A stretch of DNA of 55,086 bases from a virus: positions 1-55,086 of the IMG/VR virus record IMGVR_UViG_3300046533_000764. The stretch is one strand, 5' to 3'. The notes under the pieces are model-generated. The model worked only from the letters and a program-made list of their open reading frames with translations. It had not been told where the DNA came from and made no database searches. Of the stretch, positions 15,345-24,700 are shown one piece after another (position 1 is the stretch's first letter; every line of letters starts with the position of its first letter). The position numbers and the translations under genes are program-made.

Positions 15345-17413
15345 TGGCCAAGACCTCAAATTACGAGCCTGGGGTTGAACAGCTCGACGCTACTACCACA
15401 TTCCAGCAAGGAATGAATTCGGGGATTGCGCCCGAGCTCCTACCCAAAAGCCAACTTGCCTTTGCTCTAAATGGCACTGTCCGAGGCACGTTCATAACCC
15501 ATCGGCCGCCCTTCCATGACCGCGGGATCACCTTCGCCACACCCGGCCAGCAAAGCGCGTTCGAGCAAGGCCTGTGGCAGGGCGCATGTTGGGCTCAGCC
15601 GTCCAACGCTCCCGAGGGCTTGGTATGCCAGATCGCCGGTCGGCTCTATTACGTTGAAATCGTGGGGAACGTGGCAACGTGCACAGACGTTTCCGTTCCA
15701 GGCAACCCAAACCCACCCACCAATCCCCAGGCGTGGCTGTTCCAGGCTGAGAAGTGGGTAATCCTCAATGACGGGGCGAGCACCCCTATTTTTCTGGATC
15801 TGTCCTCCAAGGTGGCACGCCGCTCCTTGGTGCAGAATCGGGTAGCGTTCAACGCGACCTTTGTCCCACCCAACAACTTCGTTATTCCGGTCATTGACGG
15901 AACCACCACAGTCAATATCACGTTCTCAGCCGTCACGGGCCTCACCGTTGGCCAGATCATTAATGTGTGGGGCGTGGGCCAGTTCCAAGTGACAAACGTA
16001 GGGGCGGATCCCGTTATAACGGTGATCAACATCAACGGCTTGCCGGTCGGGGGGACAGTTGTTGCGCCCGGGACCGTGACTTGGAGCACCGCGATCAGCG
16101 AATTACCTCCCGGCCGAATGGGCGCCTACTGGCGCGGCCGCATCTGGCTAAGCCTTACGGACGGGATCCAATTCCTGGCGGGTGACATCGTTGGCGGGCC
16201 TAGCGGGACCCTGGCTGAGAATTTCGAGGATGCCATACTCAAGATCTCCGAGAACACGTACCTTGCCGGTGGCGGAAATTTCCGAGTCCCCGGGACAGTG
16301 GATCATATCCAGGCCATTGTGCCAACCGCGACCCTCGACGCCTCCCTGGGCCAAGGCCAACTCGCCGTAGTGACGAGTTCGATCGTTTTCTCGGTCAACG
16401 CCACTGTGGACCGGCTGACGTGGCAATCCATGCAGAACCCGATCCTCACCGAGAGCCTGCTTTCCAACGGCGGCCAGGGCCAGAATTCCACCATCCCGGC
16501 CAATGGAGATACGCTCATGCGATCCATTGACGGGATCCGCTCGCTGATTCTGGGCCGGCGCGAGTTTGATACCTGGGGCAACGTGCCACAGAGCCGGGAG
16601 ATGAACCGGATCCTACCCCTGGATCAACTCGAGCTGCTTCCATTCGGCAGCGCGGTCGTTTTCGAAAATCGGTTTCTGCTGACAGCCTCGCCCAGCTCTG
16701 ATCCGCAGGGGGTTTTCCATTCGGGACTGGTGGCGTTGAATTTCGACCCGATTAGCACCCTGGGCGGGAAGGCCCCCAGCGTGTATGACGGGGCATGGAA
16801 GGGGTTAAACACCCTGCAACTGGTAGTAGGCTACTTCAACAAAGTCCAGCGGGCCTTTGCTTTCAATCTCGAATTCCGGCAGCCCACTAATCGGATCACA
16901 CTGCGCGAGATCTTGCCCACGCCGCCAGACGTGCTGAGCGAAAATGTGGTTGTCACGCCGGATCAGATTTACGACAACGGCAGCTTGCCGATCGCCCTTG
17001 AGTTCGAAACGCCAGTGTTTTTCAAAGGCCAAGACCCGCGCACGGCGCCGTACTTGCGCCTGATGGACGGGGAATGCGCCGTTGATCTGCTGGTAGGCCA
17101 AGTTTTCTTCCAAGTGTTTTGGAGGCCCGACCAGTATCCCTGCTGGATCCCCTGGTCTGAATGGTCTGAATGCGCCGTCATTGGCAACAACCAGCAACCG
17201 CAGTTTCGGCCGCGGATGGGGTTTGGCCGACCCCCGGTCAACGTGTGTGATCCGTCCACCAATCGGCCATTAGTCGAAGGCTACCAGTTTCAAATTAAGA
17301 TGATCGTTACCGGTCATTGCCGCGTGCGGGATATTCGGCTCCTTGTTGTCACGGCGCCGCAACCCAAGTTTGCGCCGCTTAAATGTGTTCCGGTCTGCCC
17401 CCCTTCACCATGA
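15344..17413 (+). CDS. large tail-module protein, beta-propeller-like
   Basis: A 689-aa beta-rich protein. Segments such as QGQLAVVTSSIVFSVNATVD and NGDTLMRSIDGIRSLILGRR resemble repeated blades in tail nozzle or hub proteins of short-tailed phages. A small beta domain is inserted around residues 185-255 (INVWGVGQFQVTNVG). Its ATG overlaps the preceding stop and its stop overlaps the next gene (ATGA). The assignment to the nozzle/hub group is inference from position and general look, with no diagnostic motif. Confidence 0.6.
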   Translation: MAKTSNYEPGVEQLDATTTFQQGMNSGIAPELLPKSQLAFALNGTVRGTFITHRPPFHDRGITFATPGQQSAFEQGLWQGACWAQPSNAPEGLVCQIAGRLYYVEIVGNVATCTDVSVPGNPNPPTNPQAWLFQAEKWVILNDGASTPIFLDLSSKVARRSLVQNRVAFNATFVPPNNFVIPVIDGTTTVNITFSAVTGLTVGQIINVWGVGQFQVTNVGADPVITVININGLPVGGTVVAPGTVTWSTAISELPPGRMGAYWRGRIWLSLTDGIQFLAGDIVGGPSGTLAENFEDAILKISENTYLAGGGNFRVPGTVDHIQAIVPTATLDASLGQGQLAVVTSSIVFSVNATVDRLTWQSMQNPILTESLLSNGGQGQNSTIPANGDTLMRSIDGIRSLILGRREFDTWGNVPQSREMNRILPLDQLELLPFGSAVVFENRFLLTASPSSDPQGVFHSGLVALNFDPISTLGGKAPSVYDGAWKGLNTLQLVVGYFNKVQRAFAFNLEFRQPTNRITLREILPTPPDVLSENVVVTPDQIYDNGSLPIALEFETPVFFKGQDPRTAPYLRLMDGECAVDLLVGQVFFQVFWRPDQYPCWIPWSEWSECAVIGNNQQPQFRPRMGFGRPPVNVCDPSTNRPLVEGYQFQIKMIVTGHCRVRDIRLLVVTAPQPKFAPLKCVPVCPPSP

Positions 17414-18441
17414 GTGCGCCATGTTATTCCTGCGGGGCCGTGATCGACTGCCATGAATTTGGCGGCATCACAGCGGATCTTTCTCCGAGCGTAGGATTTT
17501 TCGCCCAACAATCCTACAGCTTCTTGCTGGACTGCCCCCCGGGATACTTATGTTTCCCGGGATTTTACCCAATCGTCATCACGATCCCGCCGATTGACAT
17601 TCCTCCGGTTACTCAGACGGGCGACCGGTTCAGTATCTACGGTTGCCAGGGTATGGTGTCGGCCCCAATCCCATTCGGGATCAGTGTCTTTGCCACCCAG
17701 CAGATCGTAAATGGGCTCTTTGCGCAGTGGGCGTTTCAGGAGGCCCAATGTCGGCTAAAGAAAAGCCCCGCTCCCGGCATTCCCCCGCCCACGCTCATTC
17801 CAACTGGGAAAAAGCGAACAGACGTTGGAAACACGCCTCAGAGTTTTACGGCGCATTGCACTCCGGATAATGCGGGAACACCCAAAACGGCAACGCAGGC
17901 AGCAGGAACGATAACTGAAACACTTTTTAACGCTACCCCGGACCAGATCGCCGAGGCGCAGGCGCGGGTCAACGCAGTCGCACTAGACCAAGCGACCAAG
18001 GATGCTAATAGCCAACTGCTTTGCGGAGTGTGCAACGTGGAAGCGGCCGGAACCGCAGAATGCCCAGGTTTCCCGGGCATCAGCAGTCATTTAGTTATTC
18101 CAGCCGGAAAATACTGCCAGATCGGCGGGATCCAAGGGCAGCAGGACGCAAAGGCCCAGGCAGATCTGATCAACGGACTAGCGAGTTTACAGCAGGGCCT
18201 TGGTTGCATCTGCCGAACCACGGTAAACAATACCGCTCGAACATTAAGCGTGACTTGTCCCGCAACGATATTTTTAGTGACTCAAAACGGAAGCATCATT
18301 CCCCCGCCATCTTTGTTCAGCTTTGGCCCCGCCGACAGCCCTGTTGATCTGACTACCTATGTCAGCATCATCCTTACCGGTAACGTCGTCGTAATTCCCC
18401 AGAGCTACACTGGTCCCAATCTCCACTTTTACTACCCATGA
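17410..18441 (+). CDS. cysteine-rich virion-associated protein
   Basis: A 343-aa protein starting MSAPCYSCGAVIDCHEFGG with an N-terminal Cys cluster and a second one near residue 215 (LLCGVCNVEAAGTAECPGF). The C-terminal 120 residues are beta-rich. Position between two tail-type proteins with ATGA overlaps on both sides points to a structural role. No family recognised. The ATG at 17410 is chosen because it overlaps the upstream stop. Confidence 0.6.
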   Translation: MSAPCYSCGAVIDCHEFGGITADLSPSVGFFAQQSYSFLLDCPPGYLCFPGFYPIVITIPPIDIPPVTQTGDRFSIYGCQGMVSAPIPFGISVFATQQIVNGLFAQWAFQEAQCRLKKSPAPGIPPPTLIPTGKKRTDVGNTPQSFTAHCTPDNAGTPKTATQAAGTITETLFNATPDQIAEAQARVNAVALDQATKDANSQLLCGVCNVEAAGTAECPGFPGISSHLVIPAGKYCQIGGIQGQQDAKAQADLINGLASLQQGLGCICRTTVNNTARTLSVTCPATIFLVTQNGSIIPPPSLFSFGPADSPVDLTTYVSIILTGNVVVIPQSYTGPNLHFYYP

Positions 18442-19451
18442 TCACTTTACAAACAGCTCAAGACGATCTTCGTATCCAGGCCGTAGCCTCCTCCTGTCCG
18501 ACCTCGCCCGAATTCCTATCCCTGGTTAACAAGGCGACCGGGATGTACATGCGGCGTGGGGATTTCATGGGGACCGTGGAGGACATTTTTGTCTGCGTCA
18601 CCCAGGGCTGCTTTGTCGCACCGCGTTACGTGGGCAAGATTCGCCGGATCAACGTGTGCAATCGCGCCGTGGACGTGGAAAATGGCTGGTGGAGGTTTAT
18701 GAAGTCCAGCTCGGCAAACCATTCCTGGGAGAATTGGCGCGGAGCGGATTGCGGGCCGAACCTGCAGGATCGCGGTGTGCGGCCAGTCTTTCAGGACATT
18801 ATGGGCGATGGCCGGCTAGTTCGTGCCTATCCGCGCTGCCAAGCCGACCTGGGCAAGACGATGCAGATCTTTGGCACGGACAACAACGGGCAAACCTTGA
18901 TGACCAAAAACCCAGACGGGACATGGGACCAAGGGATCACTCTCACCCTGGCCATTCCGTTTGCGAGTTCGAGCGTGTTCGTGAGGCACATTGATTACAT
19001 CATTCGGGACCAGACCCAGTGCCCCGTTGATTGTTACGCCTACAATGCGGCGGCTGACGTCCTCGAGGAGCTCGCCCACTACGAGCCGAGCGAGACTCTG
19101 CCGCAGTACTCCAGCTACTTCCTCAATATCCGTTGGCCTACGTGCGGCACGGGCTCGATCCAGCCAAACTGCTGCTCAAGCAAACGCGGGGTTCTTTTGC
19201 GGGTGAAGCTTCGTTTTATACCAGCGCAGGTCCCCACAGACGTCCTGGCGATCGACAATACGGACGTGCTTTCGCTGATGATCCAGGCCATCAAGTCTCA
19301 GGAGAGCGGTAACTTTGACGAAATGCAGAAGTGGACAGCGGCCGCCGTTAAAGAGGGGAATTTGGAGCTGAACGACGCGATCCCAGACGAGGAGTTCGCG
19401 GCCAGCAATAACGTTTTAGGTCCGTCCGTTTGGAACCAGCAGTGTTTTTAG
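18438..19451 (+). CDS. possible head-tail adaptor / tail gatekeeper protein
   Basis: A 337-aa protein. The N terminus has the helical start and GGD-like core of small adaptor proteins (FLSLVNKATGMYMRRGDFMG), followed by IFVCVTQGCFVAPRYVGKI, a pattern I associate with gatekeeper/adaptor proteins at the base of short tails. The C terminus is helical and acidic (MQKWTAAAVKEGNLELNDA). ATGA overlap with the preceding gene. The call is tentative. Confidence 0.55.
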   Translation: MITLQTAQDDLRIQAVASSCPTSPEFLSLVNKATGMYMRRGDFMGTVEDIFVCVTQGCFVAPRYVGKIRRINVCNRAVDVENGWWRFMKSSSANHSWENWRGADCGPNLQDRGVRPVFQDIMGDGRLVRAYPRCQADLGKTMQIFGTDNNGQTLMTKNPDGTWDQGITLTLAIPFASSSVFVRHIDYIIRDQTQCPVDCYAYNAAADVLEELAHYEPSETLPQYSSYFLNIRWPTCGTGSIQPNCCSSKRGVLLRVKLRFIPAQVPTDVLAIDNTDVLSLMIQAIKSQESGNFDEMQKWTAAAVKEGNLELNDAIPDEEFAASNNVLGPSVWNQQCF

Positions 19452-19461
19452 AGGATAATTT

Positions 19462-20400
19462 ATGCCTACGATTCTCAATCCCACCCCCACGCAAGGAACC
19501 GGGACACCATTCGGCGCTGTACCGGGGGCGCTGGGACTCCCAGACCCATTCGGTGATCTGTCCAAGGTTGCGCCTGGGCTTGGAGGGGTGAATAAAAATC
19601 TCCTCACCAACCTCACGTCGAACTCATTGGGCATCATTTCTCCTGGCACTCGGAACGCCCTTCAGTTGGCGGCGGCGCAGCGTGGAGTTGCTGGCGGCAT
19701 GGGACCGAACAGCGGTCTGTCCACCAATGACCTTTTCGGAAACATAGCTGGATTTTCTGAGGGGCTTCAGAAACAGGCCGTACAGGATTATAGCAGCTTG
19801 ATCCCGACCATCAGCGGAACTCAGACTGTGAACCCAGCTTTGCAGACGGAGATCGCCAACCGCAACTCTATCAATGCGGCGGCACCCAGCCCGCAGGCGG
19901 CGGCCAGTTATGCCAAACAGCTTTTTGACGAGTACGCGGCCAAGGTGCGCGGGCCGGCTGGCGGGATTTCGTTTGGGCCTCAGCCTTACACGCCAGCACC
20001 GCTTAATTTCGGCAGCCCTGCAGGAGGCACAGCCCCTGATACAAGGGGGATTAATTATGGCGGCACGACTTACTATGGAGGGGCAACTCCTGGGGCAGGG
20101 GGGGCGACTGGAATTACGAGTCTCGCCGGTGACGTTGGAGCGGGAGGAGTACCAATCAACACAGGCTCAAATCCTGTCACAGGGACCAGCAACTTTGACC
20201 CATTCGGCGGTTTCGGATCCTTCTTCGCCCCGACCGGTGGAAATGACTTAGCCGGCCAGGGTTACGGAGCCAGTGAAGCGGCAACGGAACAGACCCAGCC
20301 TGGGCCTGGGCAGTCTGGCTACGTTTATATGGGTGCGAACCCCGACAAACCTGCAGGACAGACGTTCGATGACGCGTTTGCGGAGTTATTTGGCGTATAA
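19462..20400 (+). CDS. Gly/Pro/Thr-rich virion-associated protein
   Basis: A 312-aa low-complexity protein rich in Gly, Pro, Ala and Thr, with a short helical centre (about 60-165) and a Gly-rich C-terminal half (GGTTYYGGATPGAGGATG). There is a good ribosome-binding site (GAGG about eight bases before the ATG). It is placed just before the coiled-coil and giant proteins, where short-tailed phages encode ejected internal proteins. No family recognised. Confidence 0.6.
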   Translation: MPTILNPTPTQGTGTPFGAVPGALGLPDPFGDLSKVAPGLGGVNKNLLTNLTSNSLGIISPGTRNALQLAAAQRGVAGGMGPNSGLSTNDLFGNIAGFSEGLQKQAVQDYSSLIPTISGTQTVNPALQTEIANRNSINAAAPSPQAAASYAKQLFDEYAAKVRGPAGGISFGPQPYTPAPLNFGSPAGGTAPDTRGINYGGTTYYGGATPGAGGATGITSLAGDVGAGGVPINTGSNPVTGTSNFDPFGGFGSFFAPTGGNDLAGQGYGASEAATEQTQPGPGQSGYVYMGANPDKPAGQTFDDAFAELFGV

Positions 20401-20403
20401 CAC

Positions 20404-20874
20404 TTATTGAATATGAGCCCACGTAGTTCCATTGATTGCGTCAACCGCCGTCCGATCGCAGACGCCAAAGCGTTCAGAGATCGCCGTGGTACTCAACCCC
20501 TGTTGTTTCAACTGGCGCATTTCGAGAACGGCTTGCGGATTCAATTTCGCCGCATTGTTGTTCTCCCCCTTCAGGTCTGGCCACCTTCCTCTTTCAAGGC
20601 AGTCTGCCGCGTTATCCTTTTGCTTCCCAAGCTTCAAGTGGGCGGGATTACAGCACGGTGGTTTATCGCATCTGTGCTGAACCTGAAAACCTTTTGGAAT
20701 TTCTCCATTTTTGGAGGTCCAGGCAAAACGGTGCGCGAGCATGTGGATGCTGTGGGTTACATCAAACCGACCGTAGCCGCCAATGGTGCGCCTGCCCGTG
20801 AAAAGCCAACAGTCATCCGCGCCTCGAATCACGACCTTACTCCAAAATCGGTCTGTTGTTGTGGGGTTGTTCAT
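20404..20874 (-). CDS. HNH endonuclease inserted against the tail operon
   Basis: A 156-aa HNH protein on the strand opposite to all its neighbours. The core is VQHRCDKPPCCNPAHLKLG (about 80-98) with a preceding GYGRFDVTHSIHMLAHRFAW, the pattern of the HNH_3 type; the C-terminal part has a helix-turn-helix (GLSTTAISERFGVCDRTAVD). It fills the gap between two tail genes almost completely. Orientation and placement mark it as a mobile insertion, and its promoter side faces the leader of the next tail gene. Confidence 0.87.
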   Translation of the reverse strand: MNNPTTTDRFWSKVVIRGADDCWLFTGRRTIGGYGRFDVTHSIHMLAHRFAWTSKNGEIPKGFQVQHRCDKPPCCNPAHLKLGKQKDNAADCLERGRWPDLKGENNNAAKLNPQAVLEMRQLKQQGLSTTAISERFGVCDRTAVDAINGTTWAHIQ

Positions 20875-20930
20875 TCTTTAATTCTCCACATCCGCTTGAT
20901 TTTTTCAACCTTTTTGAAAGGAAATTCACT

Positions 20931-21773
20931 ATGACCGGTCTTGGCCCCTGGAATGACATCACTCCCCAAACTTATCAAACTGCTATACAGTCAGGGGCGC
21001 AGCTCGGCACGACGCTCCGGGGACAAGATATAGCGGCGGGTGAGTCGCGGGACCGGCTTTCGCTGGCCTATGCCCAGTTGCAATCCCAGGAGGAGCGGGC
21101 GGCCGAGCAGGCCCAGGCCAAGCTCACCCTGGCCCATGCGACACTGCAGGCGAAACAAGAGCAGCAGGATCTAATGATGGGCTACCGCGAGCAGGCTTTG
21201 AAGCAGCAAGCCCAGCGCGATCAGGAGTTAGCTCAATCACGAGCGGCTTCCATGGCCGAGCGGCAAAGCTCTGGGGCGGCTATGATGGACATGCGCCAAC
21301 AGCGGCTCGATGATCTGAATACCTACCGCACTAATCTGGAAACCAGTCGGGACAAGAACGAAAAATTGAAAGAGGCTATTGCGACCGCGCCGCGGCTCTC
21401 GCCGATGGACCAAGCCTTGATGGGCTCAGATGTTGCTGAGCTAAAGGGCGTGGAAAAGAAGATCGCCGCGACTGAGCCAAGCGGCATGGTCCGCACGGCA
21501 CTGCATAGCTTGTGGAGTCCCACCGAAGGATGGGTCAACCCGGGTGAGCAGGAGATCACCGATCTAAAATCTCAAGCCTTGAATCTGCGCCGGAAGATTG
21601 CCTCCTACACCCCGCGCCAGCGCAACCTTGGTCTGCCGGCCTCGCCCACTCCAGCGGCGGCCACTCCAGATGCAGCGGCCACCCCATTCAAAGAAGGCGC
21701 ATTGATCCGAAGCAAGAAGGACGGAAAATTGTACCGCGTCAAGGATGGTGAACCAGTTCCCGAGGAACAATAA
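20931..21773 (+). CDS. coiled-coil internal virion-type protein
   Basis: A 280-aa protein with a long Gln/Glu/Ala-rich helical region (about 40-160; LAYAQLQSQEERAAEQAQAK) that should form a coiled coil, then a basic C terminus ending GALIRSKKDGKLYRVKDGEP. A clear AAAGGA ribosome-binding site precedes the ATG at 20931. It directly precedes the giant 1871-aa protein, as expected for an ejection-complex partner. Function inferred from position. Confidence 0.6.
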   Translation: MTGLGPWNDITPQTYQTAIQSGAQLGTTLRGQDIAAGESRDRLSLAYAQLQSQEERAAEQAQAKLTLAHATLQAKQEQQDLMMGYREQALKQQAQRDQELAQSRAASMAERQSSGAAMMDMRQQRLDDLNTYRTNLETSRDKNEKLKEAIATAPRLSPMDQALMGSDVAELKGVEKKIAATEPSGMVRTALHSLWSPTEGWVNPGEQEITDLKSQALNLRRKIASYTPRQRNLGLPASPTPAAATPDAAATPFKEGALIRSKKDGKLYRVKDGEPVPEEQ

Positions 21774-24700
21774 ATGCCAATTAACGCCAGCGACTTCGAA
21801 GTAGTGGACGAGGGCAAAGGGACCAAATGGGACGACTACGAAGCCGTCCCAGACCCTAAAGCCCTGGCCTTTGGCGTGCAGGAGTCGATCGCTGAGCCCG
21901 CCCGCCTCATGGGCCTTCTGACAAATCCAGCCGTTATTGCTGGTTCACAGATGGGACAAAGCCAAGGACGGCAAATTAGGGCAGATCTCCTCCAGCAACA
22001 GGCCCAACGTGCAGCGGCGATGACTGGAGGAGGCACGGTGGGCCCGACTGGACCGGGAATGCCGGCGTTGCCTGAGGAGGACATTGCCGGGATTAAAGCA
22101 GCACTCACCCAAGGGCCTTTGAGTCTGATCCCTGAGGAAGCGCCATCCGCGCCTACGGGACCTTTCGGAGCCAATATTCGCCCGCCTGCCTTTGACCTTG
22201 CTGACCAGGCAGCCCAAGCGCCAGGGCCACTTGAACTACCCACACAGCGGGGCGCATTCCAAGCGCCCGATATACAACAGCCTTCCACCTTACGGGCAGT
22301 TGGTGAAGGTGTGGGCGAAAGCGCAACAGGCACGGCTGATTTCATGCTCTCTCCAGTGGGTATTGCTACCTTGGGTATGGGTGCATTATCTCGGCCGATC
22401 CAACGGTTGATCTCCCTGGCATTCGCCGGCCAGATGGGCGCCGGCCTGAAGGACGCCGCCAGAGAGCTCGGCACGGAGTTTGGAAAACCAGCGGCACAGC
22501 GGGACCCCAAGAAGATCGCGAAGCTGGTCACGGATATTACCTCGAGCGGCGCGTTTGCTACTGCCGCGGGCTTCCATGGCGTAGGGCCAGCCGCGGATCT
22601 GCCAATGCCTTTTTTGAACCGGTTTGGCAATCGGCCCTTGGAAGGCCCGCCCGCCCCAGGCAACTTGCTGCAAATTCCCCGAGGCGCACCAGTGCCCAGA
22701 GGCGAGGCCCCGCCAGGGCTACAATTAACGAGCCCAGAGGAGTCGGCCGCCAGGGCAGAGCAGATGACCCGCGAAGCCACGGCTGGCTTCGGTCCGAAGG
22801 GATTAGCCGAGGCGCAAGGGGACCGTCTGCCACGACTGGAAGTGCCTGAAGGCCCGTCCGATCCACGAGTGGGCGAGATCCGCGATCAGGGGCTCAGGGA
22901 GATCAACCAGATCCTGGCGAAGTATCCAGATTTGAAAGGCAACCGTGAGGATGCCCGGGCGTTACGCAATGACGCGTTCCCCGAAATGCGAAAGGAAACA
23001 GATGCCACTAGGAAGCAACGCGAGCAGCAACATCAGCGAGCTACACAAGGGGCCGATGTACCGGCGCAACCTGAGGAAGTTCGGCCGGCAGAGGGCGAAC
23101 CGGATCGCGGTGGCGGCAGGCCTGTCGGCGGCGCGGAAGAACAAGCGCCGGTTCAAACGGAAATAAAACCCGCCACTGATGCCGATGAGGCTTGGTTTAA
23201 ACAGCAGTTAGGCGAGATCCAGGCTCGACAAGCCCAGACGATCAATGCGGAGATCGTAAAAACGGTGCAGGAGAAAGGGTGGGCGGCGCTGGACGAGTCA
23301 GATCGCCGGTTTATGACGCCCGAGCAGCGCAAGGCTTACAAGGCTTGGGTAGATGCCGGCAAACCTGAGGGCGGCGGGAAGGTCAAGCCGAGAGAGGAAC
23401 CACCCACCGAGGAAGGCGCGGCGCCGCCGACCGAGCCCACGCCACCAGCACCAGCAGCGGGAACCGCTTCGCCCCACGACCTGAAGCCCGCCTTGCGGAC
23501 CAAGGACGGCCGGATCATCGAGGGCCAGAAGGGCAATGTGCATGACGATATTTACAAATCGTTGCCCGGAACCGAGGGGCTGGAATTGAAAGTGGAGCAG
23601 CCTGAGCACGGGTTTATGTACAAGGGTGAGTTCAAGACCCGCCGTGAGGCTGCGGACATGCTTGGGGAAAAGGACGATCTGCAATCTGAGCGGCTGAACG
23701 AGCTTCAAAAGCCGACTCCGACCCCAGCCAAGAGCCTTTTTGAGCAGTGGAACGATAATCAAAACCAAATGGCGGCGTTGGCTAAAGACAAAACTTTGCC
23801 GATGGAGCAAAGGTTTGCTCGTATGGCAGAGCTTTTGAAACAAGGCGAGGCATTGAAGAATCTCGACCCAAGCCCAGAGAAGGGTAACGCGGCCAAGGGG
23901 ATGCCACCAAAAGAGCCAGTTAAGGCCAAAGTTGAAACGAAAGCGCCCGTTTCTGAAACGAAACCGGCCGCGGCTGCAACACCCACCCCTGCCGCAGAGA
24001 CAAGTGCCCAGTTCGTTGCCAAACTTGACGGCTTCAGCCCCGCCGAACGCCTGAACATTCAGCGCACGATTGACAGCGATCCGAACCGGCCAGAGTTGGC
24101 AAAGTGGAAATCGAATTGGCTCAAAACCAACGAGGTTCGCAAAACGGCCAAGACGGTAGAAACTGCATCACAAATTGCTGACCTAAAGAGGCAACTTGCC
24201 AAGGAGCAAAAGGCTCTCGACAAAAACGTAGCTAAAATGGGGACTATGGTCCCGCCTCCCATAGTTGCGGAAATCACCCGTAAGATCTCTACGAGGATGG
24301 CGAAAATTCAGGATAAGATTGACGCACTCGAGAAGGCCGAAACCAAACCAGCCGAGCCCACAACTCCCCCCGTCGCGGATAGGGTATCAGAGAAGCTGGA
24401 CTCAGCCGCCGAGGCCGCTTTGCAGCGCATCAAGAAGCGCGGGGATAGCACCACGTTTGGCTCCGGGCCATTACATGAGCTACCGAATATCGCCGATTAC
24501 GCCATCTATGGCGCGGCCAAGCTCGCCAAGTTCGGCCTGGACAAAGCCCGCTTCGCCGCCGAGATGATCGCCGTGTTTGGCAAGCGTATCTCCCCTCACC
24601 TTGATCGCCTGTTCGACGAGGCCAAGCTCGTCCTCGATCGCCATTACGAGATCGAGAAGGCCAAGGCGACTCCGATCCAGCAAATCATTGGCGAAGCGAC

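Noticed and set aside
21836-22780. 314-codon minus-strand frame opposite the giant virion gene
   Set aside because: Low-complexity antisense of a Pro/Ala-rich coding stretch with no motif.
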